DNA of 7,159 nt, taken from positions 1-7,159 of the forward strand of contig JAFBAJ010000023.1 of NCBI GenBank assembly GCA_019247865.1, in the 5' to 3' direction. The position numbers and the translations under genes were made by a program. Numbering within the stretch: the stretch's first letter is position 1; each line of letters opens with the position of its first letter. Origin of the DNA: Acidobacteriota bacterium. GTDB lineage: Bacteria > Acidobacteriota > Blastocatellia > Pyrinomonadales > Pyrinomonadaceae. This document shows positions 6,418 through 7,159 of the stretch, piece after piece. Below the pieces are notes generated by a model that worked only from the letters and a program-made list of their open reading frames with translations, ran no database searches and was not told the DNA's origin.

Positions 6418-6454
6418 TAGCTTTTTCCCCATTCACATTTCCAAAGGAGACACG

Positions 6455-7159
6455 ATGCACCGACCATGCGATACGGGATTCCTGCACAAGCCTGGCTCAG
6501 CGGCCTTCATCGTGATCTTCCTCTGGGTCTCATTGGCCCTGGCGGGAGCGGCGCGGGCTGCCAGCCCACTGGACACGTCGTTCGGCAGCGGGGGCAAAGT
6601 CTTCACGGACTTTTCTCACTATCGAGATGTCGTGTACGACATGGCCGTGCAGCCGGACGGCAAGATCGTGGCGGTCGGGGTGGCGACTCTCGTCAGCAGC
6701 GGTGTTCAGACTACCAAGTTCGGCCTCGCACGTTACAACAGCGACGGCACGCTTGATAACAGCTTCGGCGCGGACGGCAGAGTCTCCACGGATTTCCCTA
6801 ACATCGAAGACGTGGCCTATGGCGTGGCGCTGCAACCGGACGGCAAGATCGTCGTCGTCGGTTCGACTTTTAACACCGACACCGCAGATTTCGCCATCGC
6901 GCGTTATAACAGCAACGGCACGCTCGATAACACCTTCGGGAGCGGCGGCAAAGTCATCGTCGATTTCGCGACCAGAAGAGACGAAGCGAGGGCGGTCGTC
7001 ATTCAACCGGACGGCAAGATCGTCATCGGAGGCAGTGCCGTGGTGAACGGCGGCTTAGGGTTTGCTTTGGATTTTGCTTTGGTTCGTTTGAACGGCGACG
7101 GGAGCTTCGATAACACCTTCGATGGTGACGGCAAACTGACGACGAACATTCCCGGCCCC
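6455..7159 (+). CDS. Secreted delta-60 repeat protein, tandem paralog (3' end outside window)
   Basis: ATG at 6455 has a strong AAGGAG (6444-6449) five bases upstream. The frame stays open for 235 codons to the window edge. Residues 1-36 form an export signal (hydrophobic AAFIVIFLWVSLALAG, then AARAAS). Delta-60 repeats begin at L39-D40, the same residue number as in both other secreted proteins here. Nearly four repeats are visible (cores AVQPDGKIVAVG, ALQPDGKIVVVG, VIQPDGKIVIGG). The gene is a close paralog of the one at 4080-6287, with near-identical DNA blocks (6626-6679 and 7084-7147) and variable loops between. It probably also ends in FG-GAP-like repeats, but that part is not in the window. 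The 167-base gap upstream contains hairpins and no clear promoter, so it could be transcribed by read-through or from an unrecognised promoter. Confidence 0.92.
   Translation, partial: MHRPCDTGFLHKPGSAAFIVIFLWVSLALAGAARAASPLDTSFGSGGKVFTDFSHYRDVVYDMAVQPDGKIVAVGVATLVSSGVQTTKFGLARYNSDGTLDNSFGADGRVSTDFPNIEDVAYGVALQPDGKIVVVGSTFNTDTADFAIARYNSNGTLDNTFGSGGKVIVDFATRRDEARAVVIQPDGKIVIGGSAVVNGGLGFALDFALVRLNGDGSFDNTFDGDGKLTTNIPGP

Noticed and set aside
1..7159. Horizontal transfer or mobile island
   Set aside because: No integrase, transposase, tRNA or attachment-site repeat is visible, and base composition looks even across the four genes.

Overview
The window is about 60% G+C by eye and holds four protein-coding genes in the order partial / complete / complete / partial. 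A secreted delta-60 repeat protein gene runs leftward off the left edge (1859 to 1, minus strand). A divergent intergenic region follows (1860-2263), then a cytoplasmic hybrid sensor-kinase-like gene (2264-3916, plus). Two tandem delta-60 repeat paralogs come last (4080-6287 complete; 6455-7159 running off the right edge, plus). I see no rRNA, tRNA, CRISPR array, transposase or phage gene.

The three secreted proteins share one design. Each has an N-terminal export signal, then a run of ~55-60-residue delta-60 repeats (core QPDGKIVVGG...FAVARYNSDGSLD.TFG). In the two genes visible far enough, a C-terminal run of ~46-residue FG-GAP/VCBS-like repeats follows (DxDGDGxxDxAVFRPSNGTWYI...FG..GD.PVPGDY), with calcium-loop-like Asp residues. 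Such beta-propeller-like proteins fused to a 'DFDGDGRTD.AVFRPS' tail are, as far as I know, common in soil Acidobacteriota of the Blastocatellia/Pyrinomonadales type. I infer that kind of host, but no marker gene here proves it.

The gene between them encodes a GAF - dimerisation/H-box - HATPase - receiver protein without membrane segments. Its receiver looks fully functional. The H-box has Arg where the phosphoacceptor His should be, and the N-box Asn is replaced by Thr, so it is probably a pseudokinase or signal integrator rather than an ordinary histidine kinase. Whether it controls the neighbouring surface proteins is unknown; the arrangement only suggests it.

The non-coding parts carry structure. 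In the divergent region, a good sigma70-like promoter (2005-2033) is followed within about 40 bases by a 14-bp hairpin with a T-run (2071-2112). That fits a ~70-nt small RNA or an attenuated leader. The 8-mer TTGCCATC occurs three times in that region. A two-tier perfect hairpin follows the kinase gene (3942-3982), and two hairpins, one a long imperfect inverted repeat, separate the tandem paralogs (6314-6417).
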